Of a stretch of 26,613 nt of DNA, positions 16,637 through 22,106 are shown one piece after another. The stretch is from a virus. The notes beneath the pieces were generated by a model. The model was not told where the DNA came from. It did no database searches and saw only the letters and a list, made by a program, of their open reading frames with translations. How positions within the stretch are numbered: position 1 is the stretch's first letter; each line of letters starts with the position of its first letter. Both the position numbers and the translations under genes were made by a program. The stretch lies in IMG/VR virus record IMGVR_UViG_3300025674_000317, positions 1 through 26,613 of that record. The stretch is one strand, 5' to 3'.

Positions 16637-16765
16637 TTATTCGTAATAGTAGATATGGTAATGCTCCCCTTCGTACCTACATTTTTTTTCACGATTGCAC
16701 TCTTGCTTGCTTGCAGCGCAAGAAACAATAGCGAGCATAGAGAAAATTATTAATAAACGCTTCAT
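16637..16765 (-). CDS. 42-residue mini-lipoprotein (left member of divergent pair)
   Basis: ATG 16765 to TAA 16637. The N-terminus MKRLLIIFSMLAIVSC is a compact lipoprotein signal peptide with lipobox cysteine at residue 16. The mature part is only 27 residues, with Cys23 and Cys29 and an aromatic end HYHIYYYE. A partner on the other strand (16811-16948) has the same plan: lipobox Cys at 16, a close Cys pair, exactly five residues from the second Cys to HxHxY[YW]Y. The two look homologous. Small phage lipoproteins such as T5 Llp block superinfecting phages, which is a possible role. The gene ends just before the terminase start, so it is co-transcribed with packaging genes. Confidence 0.75.
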   Translation of the reverse strand: MKRLLIIFSMLAIVSCAASKQECNREKKCRYEGEHYHIYYYE

Positions 16766-16810
16766 ATTGATTTATTTTAATATATTTACATTAAATTAAC
16801 ATTCCAGCTT

Positions 16811-16948
16811 ATGAAAACTATTCTGTTAGCAGCTGGGTTTCTTTTACTAACGTCTTGCGTTAGTAGTGAAAGTATAGCGGTTCAATCATCTTGTTCTTAC
16901 CACGAATGTGAAATCACCGCCATACACTCCCACGCTTACTGGTATTAA
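16811..16948 (+). CDS. 45-residue mini-lipoprotein (right member of divergent pair)
   Basis: ATG 16811 to TAA 16948, on the plus strand inside an otherwise minus-strand block. The signal peptide MKTILLAAGFLLLTSC has its lipobox cysteine at residue 16. The mature part contains Cys28 and Cys33 (CSYHEC) and ends HSHAYWY. Together with the divergent neighbour it defines a pattern C-x4/5-C-x5-H-x-H-x-Y-[YW]-Y. The 45-bp gap between the two genes is A/T-rich, with a TATATTTA box on this strand, and probably drives both. The lone reversed orientation suggests a moron-type acquisition. Function is unknown; superinfection exclusion or metal binding are possibilities only. Confidence 0.75.
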   Translation: MKTILLAAGFLLLTSCVSSESIAVQSSCSYHECEITAIHSHAYWY

Positions 16949-16972
16949 TAATCCCAGTAGATGAAGACTTGA

Positions 16973-17266
16973 CTACTTGGAGAATCGCTCTGCGAACCCT
17001 CCAGAGTAGTCTTTGTCTTCTTCAATCCCTCCTGTTTCTTTAATTTCTTTGACCATTTGTTCAAGTCGTTGGTATTCAATAAGGAGTTCTTTTGCATCTG
17101 TTGCTGTTTGTTTAATGCTTTGTAACTCAGCTTTACGCTGAGAGCCAGAAAGCTCTGCATCTACAGGCTTTCTTATTTCATCAATCATATTATTGATTGC
17201 CACCTCCATAGAGGAAAGCAGTCTTGTTGATGCTTCTATTGTGGTAAATTTACGCTTCTTTGACAT
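16973..17266 (-). CDS. helical hypothetical protein, possible small terminase-like
   Basis: A 97-residue protein that is almost entirely helical: a basic N-terminus (SKKRKFTTIEASTRLL), then NMIDEIRKPVDAELSGSQRK and ELLIEYQRLEQMVKEIKETG, and an acidic/Gly-rich end. Its start overlaps the GroES-like gene by 17 bases. It is the nearest upstream minus-strand gene before the terminase, apart from the lipoprotein insertion, so a small-terminase role is tempting. No helix-turn-helix is clear, so I leave it as unknown. Confidence 0.7.
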   Translation of the reverse strand: MSKKRKFTTIEASTRLLSSMEVAINNMIDEIRKPVDAELSGSQRKAELQSIKQTATDAKELLIEYQRLEQMVKEIKETGGIEEDKDYSGGFAERFSK

Positions 17267-17828
17267 ACACTAGTTCTGTTGTTCGCATTCGATACACAAT
17301 ATCACCGTTTAACAAATCCATCTTGTAGTCCGAATTTTTTCTGTAACCCACCACATCACCAACGCTCGCTCCAATCCATTCTGAATCTTCTGGGAGAGCA
17401 ACAAGTTCTCCTTCATCTTTAGGTTCTTCTTTGATGCTAAGAATAATGCCAGAGTCACTTGTTTCTTCTTCTGGCTCATCGGGTGGTGCAACAAAACACC
17501 AATCCCCAAGCATAGCAATATCACCAGCTTCGTTCTCAATAGCGATGGCGTGATTTCCATATCCTCCATCGGGGTCATAATTAACCAAGTATAAATCATC
17601 TCCTATATCGTAACGCTGTTCTACTACTACGTGGTGATGAAAGTATAAAGTACTACCTGTGCAATCACCTAAAAAGCAGTTGGCTGGGCATGCAACAATC
17701 TCACCGTAGTTGTATCTGTGTTCAAACTCGTTAAACTTATTGACCAGCTTAAGGGTAGAGTCCCCAAGCTTTACCTCATCCTTAAACTTGTTAGGTATGT
17801 TTACTATAAACTGACGTAACGGTCTCAT
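17250..17828 (-). CDS. GroES-like (Cpn10-fold) protein, apparently tandem
   Basis: The ATG at 17828 (192 residues) is preferred to an upstream TTG, because the previous gene stops one base before it. It begins MRPLRQFIVNIP, like the MxxRPLxDxVxV start of Cpn10, followed by YGEIVACP (41-48) and LYFHHHVV. Residues 126-192 repeat the co-chaperonin plan more closely: SGIILS, EGELVALPEDS, VGDVVGYRKNSDYKM, GDIVYRMRTTELVYV. This parallels GGIVLT...GxVxAVG...VGDxVxY...xxxYxIMxxxDILAV. Two GroES-type domains in one chain are therefore likely. Phage co-chaperonins such as T4 gp31 help host GroEL fold the capsid protein. The mobile loop here is short, so GroEL binding needs proof. Confidence 0.6.
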   Translation of the reverse strand: MRPLRQFIVNIPNKFKDEVKLGDSTLKLVNKFNEFEHRYNYGEIVACPANCFLGDCTGSTLYFHHHVVVEQRYDIGDDLYLVNYDPDGGYGNHAIAIENEAGDIAMLGDWCFVAPPDEPEEETSDSGIILSIKEEPKDEGELVALPEDSEWIGASVGDVVGYRKNSDYKMDLLNGDIVYRMRTTELVYVKEA

Positions 17829-17829
17829 G

Positions 17830-18060
17830 CTATTCAAACTTTAAGTCGTACTCAATGATACAAGGCATGCTGTCTACTGCTTTCCATAGCATCGTGCCTT
17901 CTTCGTTTTCTATGTAGATGAGGTATCTTGTTAAAGAGTATTTATGCAGGTAAGCCTCGTCTTGAACAATGGCTGTTACTTTGGTTGCACCTGCCCGCAT
18001 ACCGACATAGTATGCCATAGCATCTTTGGGGTCTCGCCCAATAACTATTTTTCTAATCAT
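17830..18060 (-). CDS. small hypothetical protein
   Basis: A 76-residue protein beginning MIRKIVIGRDPKDAMAYYVG. It is followed by QDEAYLHKYSLTRYLIYIEN and WKAVDSMPCIIEYDLKFE. The alternating pattern suggests a small alpha/beta fold. It ends one base before the GroES-like start, so the two are co-transcribed and may be coupled. There is no membrane segment, signal peptide or recognisable motif, and I recognise no family. Confidence 0.7.
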   Translation of the reverse strand: MIRKIVIGRDPKDAMAYYVGMRAGATKVTAIVQDEAYLHKYSLTRYLIYIENEEGTMLWKAVDSMPCIIEYDLKFE

Positions 18061-18075
18061 TTGTATTTAATTTAT

Positions 18076-18092
18076 CAGACCGTGTTGGTCTG
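18076..18092 (-). other. small hairpin between two genes
   Basis: CAGACC and GGTCTG pair over 6 bases around a 5-base loop in the 33-base gap between the 108- and 76-residue genes. On the minus strand it is followed by an A/T-rich stretch without a clear T-run, so it is at best a weak terminator or processing site. Confidence 0.35.
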
Positions 18093-18093
18093 T

Positions 18094-18420
18094 TTAATTT
18101 TCTTCTCCGTCTCTTTTACCGAAGTTTATCCAGTAATCTATTTTAGAAGCATCTTCTTCCTGCTCCATTTTATGAGCTTCTATACAATAAGAAAGCAAGT
18201 CTTCTAGCTCTTCTTCATCTTGAACAGCAAAAGAAGACAACAGACTCATGTTGGCTCTGTCATCACCGTATTCATCAACATGTGTGTTCTCCATGTCTAA
18301 AAAACCTACAGCAAGACAAGCTATAAACTCGTCTTCAAGACCGTGACTTTTTACCGTCTCATTTATCTTGAGTATTAGCTCTTTAATTTCATTAATACAT
18401 TCTGCTTGACGTTGAGTCAT
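18094..18420 (-). CDS. acidic hypothetical protein
   Basis: A 108-residue, strongly acidic and helical protein (TQRQAECINEIKELILKINE, then DEFIACLAVGFLDMENTHVD, then DEEELEDLLSYCIEAHKMEQ). It starts one base after the jelly-roll protein stop. Composition resembles small acidic phage proteins acting as scaffold, chaperone or host-interaction factors, but no family is recognised. No membrane or signal sequence is seen. Confidence 0.7.
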   Translation of the reverse strand: MTQRQAECINEIKELILKINETVKSHGLEDEFIACLAVGFLDMENTHVDEYGDDRANMSLLSSFAVQDEEELEDLLSYCIEAHKMEQEEDASKIDYWINFGKRDGEEN

Positions 18421-18421
18421 A

Positions 18422-19330
18422 TTAGTCTATTGTAAGTTTAGTGACTGTAAATGTTGAGTCTGATTGCAGGGTTGCGTTTCCGCTTACTGTTTTTATTTGA
18501 TAGTAATATTTATTGCCAGCATTTGCATCGTAATCAAACAAAGAAAATCCAATTGCGGTCATGGCTTGGGCGGTATTTACCCTAGCAATTTCGTCTTCAT
18601 GAATTATACTAGGTGTTCCACTAGAATCTTCTCTATATACTTCAATATAAATATCTGTTTGGCTGGAGGTTACATTGGCTATTAAATTTACATCTATTCT
18701 TACCACACCCCCATTAGCTACAGTTATTTTTCCAGCTGTAGCATCTATAGAAAGTTCAGAAAGAGAATCTATTAAATGAGACCGATTGTTTAATGTGCTG
18801 CTAACTACTTTAGCGGAAGGTATTGTATAATCATCACCGTTACTTATAGTCGCAGCAGTACTTCTCATAATAGCTGTTGGAGGCAAAAATATTCCAGTAG
18901 GAAGTATGGTAATAGTTTTACTGCCAGCGTTTGTTTGAACCCCTATCGGTGAAGTACCAGCTATATTTAAAGTGTCTGTAGATTCGCTTGCAACAACATC
19001 GTTTTGACCGCTTACAGAAATTGTCTTAAAAATATCTGCGCTACCAGAAAAAGCTAAATCACTTAATTCACGTCTAACTACATTGTTGCTTCCGTCAACC
19101 AATAAAGCTGTGTTTTCGTTTGTGTCTTCGGCTGGCAAACTAGAAGAACCAAATAGCATTTGACCTTCAATCCTTACATGCTGGTCAGACAAACCTAAAG
19201 CGGTATCTTGCCCGTCTCCAGATTGTATTGTTTGTATTGTTCCGCTTGTCCCTATACCATCAGTTGCTGTTTCTAAAGTAAGCAACCCCTTGTAAGTATT
19301 TTTAACGCTGGTATTTTCTAAATTAGCCAT
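18422..19330 (-). CDS. virion fibre/spike protein with jelly-roll C-terminus
   Basis: The ATG at 19330 (302 residues, MANLENTSVKNTYKGLLTLE) is chosen. The frame extends 51 codons further, but only across a divergent promoter and the start of the opposite-strand regulator. The N-terminal part (LLTLETATDGIGTS, SDQHVRIEGQMLFGSSS) is a common start for phage structural proteins that display fibres. The C-terminal 120 residues (ELSIDATAGKITVANGG, VRIDVNLIANV, YYYQIKTVSGNAT, FTVTKLTID) look like a C1q/TNF-type jelly-roll trimer. It probably sits on the capsid or tail surface and may bind cells. A TAAATTTG box lies 23 bases before the start codon. Confidence 0.75.
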   Translation of the reverse strand: MANLENTSVKNTYKGLLTLETATDGIGTSGTIQTIQSGDGQDTALGLSDQHVRIEGQMLFGSSSLPAEDTNENTALLVDGSNNVVRRELSDLAFSGSADIFKTISVSGQNDVVASESTDTLNIAGTSPIGVQTNAGSKTITILPTGIFLPPTAIMRSTAATISNGDDYTIPSAKVVSSTLNNRSHLIDSLSELSIDATAGKITVANGGVVRIDVNLIANVTSSQTDIYIEVYREDSSGTPSIIHEDEIARVNTAQAMTAIGFSLFDYDANAGNKYYYQIKTVSGNATLQSDSTFTVTKLTID

Positions 19331-19335
19331 TTGAG

Positions 19336-19361
19336 TATCTTTGTTTGAATATACAAATTTA
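19336..19361. promoter_or_regulatory. overlapping divergent promoters (TATCTTTG on plus, TAAATTTG on minus)
   Basis: TATCTTTG at 19336-19343 on the plus strand serves the winged-helix gene at 19368. TAAATTTG at 19354-19361 on the minus strand serves the fibre gene at 19330. Both fit TAnnTTTG. Their predicted start sites fall within a few bases of each other, so the promoters should compete, and a regulator bound here would control both genes. Confidence 0.55.
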
Positions 19362-19367
19362 ATAAAA

Positions 19368-19802
19368 ATGAAGAAGCGACCACGCAAGGGTATGTTCAGA
19401 GATTTTAAGATGCGTAAAGAATCTTGGTTGAACAACGGGTATGCTAAATACTTACGTCTGGTTCTCAGAGACTTAAGTAACAATTACGACATTAAAGAAT
19501 CCGAATTAAACTTTATGATATTCGTATATGACTACGAATTTTTTACTTTAGACCATGTATCTAATGCGTATTTTTACCACAAAGCAAAGCTTGGAGAGCG
19601 AATTATATTCCCTTTAATGAAAAAAGGATATATCTATAAGTATTACGATAAACTATCCCCAACTAAATACGAAGAGTCTATATTTGATGAAAGCCAGATG
19701 CGGTATAGAGTTAGGTATGCCTTAACACAAAAGGCTAGGTTGTTAGTCCAGAGGTTCTATAGGAAGCTAGAAGGCGAAGAGCAGATTAATGTGCCGTCTT
19801 AA
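19368..19802 (+). CDS. winged-helix (MarR-like) DNA-binding protein, lone plus-strand gene
   Basis: The ATG at 19368 gives 144 residues; an in-frame TTG at 19341 would overlap the promoter. A basic N-terminus (KKRPRKGMFRDFKMRKESW) precedes a helical region. Then come SELNFMIFVYDYEFFTLDHV, a helix-turn-helix-like NAYFYHKAKLGERIIFPLMK, the wing (KGYIYKYYD...MRYRVRYALTQKA) and a terminal helix (LVQRFYRKLEG). The order of helix, recognition helix, beta wing and the T.KA.LLV..FY...EG ending is that of MarR-type winged-helix proteins. It is transcribed against the surrounding late genes and shares a bidirectional promoter with the fibre gene, so autoregulation is likely. Its 3' end overlaps the convergent 52-residue gene by 17 bases. 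Confidence 0.72.
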   Translation: MKKRPRKGMFRDFKMRKESWLNNGYAKYLRLVLRDLSNNYDIKESELNFMIFVYDYEFFTLDHVSNAYFYHKAKLGERIIFPLMKKGYIYKYYDKLSPTKYEESIFDESQMRYRVRYALTQKARLLVQRFYRKLEGEEQINVPS

Positions 19803-19944
19803 CTTTAAACTCTGCTTCTAGAGATGCTTTAGCGTGAGGAACAAACTTCCCCTTGTGCGGCATAAGAAAGTAACGCCCCCCTTCAGACATCCAATGATAT
19901 CCAGAGGGAGCTTTTACTTTTACTTTTTTGCGAGAAGCTTTCAT
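19786..19944 (-). CDS. 52-residue basic protein
   Basis: ATG 19944 overlaps the stop of the preceding gene (TAATG), and the TAA at 19786 lies inside the 3' end of the convergent regulator. The sequence starts MKASRKKVKVKAPSGYHWM and continues SEGGRYFLMPHKGKFVPHA. The segment APSGYHWM..GGRYFLMP looks conserved-protein-like, from memory of similar small phage proteins. It is basic with no membrane segment, and probably belongs to the small virion or DNA-binding proteins encoded just upstream. Function is unknown. Confidence 0.7.
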   Translation of the reverse strand: MKASRKKVKVKAPSGYHWMSEGGRYFLMPHKGKFVPHAKASLEAEFKVKTAH

Positions 19945-20474
19945 TACTTCTTACTCTTCATTTTAGCTTTAGCCATCATAATGAAGTCAGCCTTTGTAAT
20001 CTTACCGTCTTTATTAAAGTCTAACCCTTTTTTCTTACCCAGCTTACCACCTTTCTTATACTTAGGCATCATACCGCCTCCACCAGCTTCAAACATGCCG
20101 TCATCTTCAAACGGTGCTGGGGACATTAAGTAAATGTTCTGGTTTGTCTTTTTAATTTTCTCTAGCTTTTTACGCATTTCTTTAGTTAGAGGAAACCCGT
20201 CTTTTGTTTTACCTGTTGCTAATGCTTTTGCAGCATCATTACCCATGTTAGCTTTTTCCTCAAAGGTCATTTTACCATCCTTTTTCATAGCTTTCATAGA
20301 GCCACCACCACCAAACATATTGGTGTCAGTTTGCTGTGATTTTTTCTCCGTGTAAAGCTTACTTGCTTTTTCCTTTAAAAATTTCGTTTCCTTAGTACCA
20401 GCCCCTAAAAGCTTTCTTACTTTTTCTTTTAAGGCTTTCTTTTCTGCTGCTGTAAGTTTCTTACCGTCCCCCAT
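19944..20474 (-). CDS. Lys/Gly/Met-rich basic protein with C-terminal EF-hand-like loop
   Basis: A 176-residue, very basic protein. Residues 1-50 are helical and Lys-rich. Gly-rich linkers occur at about 54-60 (MFGGGGSM) and 128-136 (FEAGGGGMMPKYKKGG). Near the end, DFNKDGKITKADF (152-164) matches an EF-hand calcium loop: Asp, Asn, Asp at 1, 3, 5, Gly at 6, Ile at 8, Asp at 12. Such single loops act in calcium-dependent folding or dockerin-like contacts. The Gly-Met-rich, lysine-rich remainder suggests a virion-internal or DNA-condensing protein. It starts inside the stop of the 76-residue basic gene and is followed by another basic gene. No close family is named. Confidence 0.7.
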   Translation of the reverse strand: MGDGKKLTAAEKKALKEKVRKLLGAGTKETKFLKEKASKLYTEKKSQQTDTNMFGGGGSMKAMKKDGKMTFEEKANMGNDAAKALATGKTKDGFPLTKEMRKKLEKIKKTNQNIYLMSPAPFEDDGMFEAGGGGMMPKYKKGGKLGKKKGLDFNKDGKITKADFIMMAKAKMKSKK

Positions 20475-20704
20475 TACTTTTTCTTTTTTGCTCTATTTCG
20501 TTTAGCACTTATGAATTTCTTTTCATCGTGGTCGTAGTCTTTACCGTCTACTTTTTTACCAGCTTTTTTTGCTTTCCTACGCATCTTGTTTAAGAAGGCA
20601 CGATACTTCTTACGCTCTTCAGAAGAGTGATACTCTTTGTCGTACTTCTTCTTTTTATCACGAGCCTTTTTGTTTTTGGCGTAGTATTTAGCTGTCTTAC
20701 CCAC
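20474..20704 (-). CDS. small lysine-rich conserved phage protein
   Basis: The start is a GTG at 20704 that overlaps the TAG stop of the spanin gene by one base. The 76 residues begin MGKTAKYYAKNKKARDKKKK and continue YDKEYHSSEERKKYRAFLNK. This MGKTAKYY..N..AR.KK..YD.EYH...ERKKYR pattern is one I recall from many aquatic phages and algal viruses, of unknown function. The extreme lysine content suggests DNA or RNA binding. A TACCTTTG box at 20736-20743, inside the spanin gene, could give it an internal promoter. Confidence 0.75.
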   Translation of the reverse strand: MGKTAKYYAKNKKARDKKKKYDKEYHSSEERKKYRAFLNKMRRKAKKAGKKVDGKDYDHDEKKFISAKRNRAKKKK

Positions 20705-21117
20705 TAACGTCTTGAAAATCTGCTTATTACAGATACAAAGGTAATGATTAATAGAATATACAAAGCTGGCTTAACCTTATCTAAGGCGGTCTCCTTCTCC
20801 ACGTAGACTATCTTTTCATACGGTACTTCTACAACGCTAATAATCGTATCCGAGTCGCATACTGCGTTTATAGTAATGGTGTCGTTCACCTTTACTAACT
20901 GTACCTTGAGTCTGTCCTTCACTACTGTTATAGTGTCGTGTTGCTTCAAAGTCACAGTATCCGTGATAGCCACAGGTGGGCTGACAACCGTGTCCACTAC
21001 AACCAGCGTGTCTTTTTCCATTATTGTAGGGTCTTTCCGCACCGCTCTCTTTAAGTGCCATTGTGCGCTGCAACTCATTAATGAGCTTACTAGAATTAAC
21101 TTTACCAGCCATTTCAT
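20704..21117 (-). CDS. unimolecular spanin (u-spanin)
   Basis: The ATG at 21117 is chosen, one base after the lysin stop; a TTG at 21129 is also in frame. The 137 residues have three parts. A lipoprotein signal ends at the lipobox cysteine (MKWLVKLILVSSLMSC, Cys16). The periplasmic part is strand-rich with repeated D-T-[IV] runs (KDTLVVVDTVV, TDTVTLKQHDTITVVKD, VNDTITINAV, SDTIISVVEV). One C-terminal transmembrane helix (about 112-131, ALYILLIITFVSVI) is followed by FSRR. Lipid anchor at one end plus membrane helix at the other is the u-spanin plan of phage T1 gp11, which bridges outer and inner membranes and fuses them in the last step of lysis. Position after holin and lysin candidates supports this. 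Confidence 0.8.
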   Translation of the reverse strand: MKWLVKLILVSSLMSCSAQWHLKRAVRKDPTIMEKDTLVVVDTVVSPPVAITDTVTLKQHDTITVVKDRLKVQLVKVNDTITINAVCDSDTIISVVEVPYEKIVYVEKETALDKVKPALYILLIITFVSVISRFSRR

Positions 21118-21118
21118 A

Positions 21119-21586
21119 TTAACAATCAAAATCTATATATGTAATTTTCACTTCCTCCCCTTTCTCAAGAGCCTCAGCAATCGGAGGATAAACTCTCTTA
21201 TACGCATCAACAGATGAACCAACGAATCCATTACTTGAACCAAAATTCGCTTGTTGAGTATTACCAAGAAGTAAGCACCCAGCGGTATGCTCATCAGTAT
21301 TGCCAGTGTGGATAAGAATGTACTCAAAGTTAGGAACTTCACGTACCCATAGCATTCCCTTGTGCATCTCCCCATACTTCTTTAAATATCTACCGTGAAA
21401 TCCTCCAACCTTCCTGAGAGTAATCCGATATGTTCCTGCAGGAATTCTAGTTTCACCGTATTCTTTTTCTTCCCTGTGCTCGTCTTCAAGGGTGTAACAT
21501 AAGAATTTACGCCCGTCTGTGACATCGAATAATAATCCATTGGTTGAATCTTTTTGACTGCTAAATCGTAATACTTCTAATTCCAT
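21119..21586 (-). CDS. DUF5675 protein, candidate endolysin
   Basis: A 155-residue protein. The N-terminal half has EVLRFSSQKDSTNGLLFD and YTLEDEHREEK, with a RIPAGTYRI strand (48-55). The conserved core is ILIHTGNTDEHTAGCLLLG (90-108) with His93, His100 and Cys104. This pattern matches DUF5675. It also recalls the His...(S/T)xGC active site of L,D-transpeptidase-like enzymes, so an activity on peptidoglycan is plausible but unproven. It lies between a holin-like gene (TAATG overlap) and the u-spanin, the usual place for an endolysin, and no other lysin is seen in the window. No signal peptide is present, consistent with holin-dependent release. Confidence 0.72.
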   Translation of the reverse strand: MELEVLRFSSQKDSTNGLLFDVTDGRKFLCYTLEDEHREEKEYGETRIPAGTYRITLRKVGGFHGRYLKKYGEMHKGMLWVREVPNFEYILIHTGNTDEHTAGCLLLGNTQQANFGSSNGFVGSSVDAYKRVYPPIAEALEKGEEVKITYIDFDC

Positions 21587-21813
21587 TACTCACCTCTCTT
21601 AGCAAACTTCTCTAACCCAGCAATCCCAAAACTCCCCAAAGTAACCACTACAAAAGAATTGTAAGTAAATTCATTAATCGGTAAGTCTGTACCGAATGCC
21701 CCAGTAATTACATCTGCTAACATTACTAATACCATAACTGCAAATGACATAAACCCTATAACAGTTTTTTCATTCCAGTCGTTTGTGTCTTTAAAAATCT
21801 CTAAGAACTTCAT
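21586..21813 (-). CDS. holin candidate, two transmembrane segments
   Basis: A 75-residue protein starting MKFLEIFKDTNDWNEKT. Transmembrane helix 1 is about 17-42 (TVIGFMSFAVMVLVMLADVI). After a polar turn (FGTDLPINEF) comes helix 2, about 51-68 (YNSFVVVTLGSFGIAGLEKF), and then a charged tail (KFAKRGE). Size, two helices and charged tail fit class II-type holins and related phage membrane proteins. It is the first gene of the lysis cassette, with a TATCTTTG box 18 bases upstream, and its stop overlaps the lysin start. Sequence families of holins are too diverse to name. Confidence 0.7.
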   Translation of the reverse strand: MKFLEIFKDTNDWNEKTVIGFMSFAVMVLVMLADVITGAFGTDLPINEFTYNSFVVVTLGSFGIAGLEKFAKRGE

Positions 21814-21830
21814 AATTAAATATTTAACTA

Positions 21831-21838
21831 CAAAGATA
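21831..21838 (-). promoter_or_regulatory. TATCTTTG promoter box of the leftward lysis/late operon
   Basis: An exact -7 match on the minus strand with a leader of about 12 bases to the holin ATG. The -33 position falls next to the palindrome at 21861-21881, so a protein bound there should affect this promoter. Confidence 0.6.
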
Positions 21839-21860
21839 AGAATAATAGTATACCGCCTCT

Positions 21861-21881
21861 AGTTAAAGTATTACTTTAAGT
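21861..21881. promoter_or_regulatory. palindromic operator-like site, copy 1
   Basis: The core TTAAAGTATTACTTTAA is a perfect inverted repeat of 8-bp arms around one base, flanked by AG and GT. It lies between the leftward TATCTTTG box and the rightward -33 TTG at 21883, so a bound dimer could act on both promoters. A near-identical copy is at 22107-22127. Confidence 0.65.
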
Positions 21882-21882
21882 C

Positions 21883-21913
21883 TTGACTTTCTCAAAAAAA
21901 AGTTGTAACTTCG
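21883..21913 (+). promoter_or_regulatory. rightward promoter candidate (TTG-N20-TAACTTCG)
   Basis: TTG at 21883-21885, an A-rich spacer of 20 bases, and TAACTTCG at 21906-21913, one base off TAnnTTTG. The spacing fits Bacteroidota promoters. The transcript would begin near 21920 and carry a leader of more than 600 bases before the first gene, unless other promoters act downstream. Confidence 0.55.
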
Positions 21914-21932
21914 CTATATCTTAATACAAATA

Positions 21933-22006
21933 ACTAATCTCGTCAAGATTAGTCAAAAGCATACCAAAACTTACTAAGCACGGTGGGCTACTCAAAAGCC
22001 CCACCG
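21933..22006 (+). other. two leader hairpins
   Basis: ACTAATCT/AGATTAGT (21933-21953) is a perfect 8-bp stem with a 5-base loop. CGGTGGG/CCCACCG (21981-22006) is a 7-bp stem extendable by two pairs across a bulge. Neither is followed by a T-run, so they look like structured leader RNA rather than terminators. Confidence 0.45.
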
Positions 22007-22055
22007 CTCACTTACACTCTTTACAGATTGACAACATAGGCGCACTATATCTATT

Positions 22056-22080
22056 CCGCAAGAAGCGGTCTTTCTACCGC
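22056..22080 (+). other. possible mutually exclusive hairpins
   Basis: The segment contains CCGC, then GCGGT, then ACCGC. The central GCGG can pair with the upstream CCGC or with the downstream ACCGC, but not both. This resembles a switch between alternative folds in the leader. Stems are short, so this is tentative. Confidence 0.3.
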
Positions 22081-22106
22081 CTCAAATCATCCTTATATAT
22101 GCCCGC

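Noticed and set aside
16633-16728. Longer terminase start using an upstream TTG
   Set aside because: The extra 32 residues overlap the mini-lipoprotein gene in another frame and lack conserved character; the ATG at 16632 follows the lipoprotein stop closely.
16285-16731. 148-codon plus-strand ORF opposite the start of the terminase gene
   Set aside because: Antisense to the terminase and to the mini-lipoprotein gene; its hydrophobic runs come from reading those genes backwards.
20736-20743. TACCTTTG box inside the spanin gene as a firm promoter
   Set aside because: It fits TAnnTTTG, but it encodes Thr-Phe in the spanin membrane helix and has no clear -33 element, so it is mentioned only as a possibility under the 76-residue gene.
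20837-21112. 91-codon ORF embedded in the spanin gene, considered as a nested second spanin
   Set aside because: It has no signal peptide, lipobox or membrane helix, and the outer gene alone has all parts of a unimolecular spanin.
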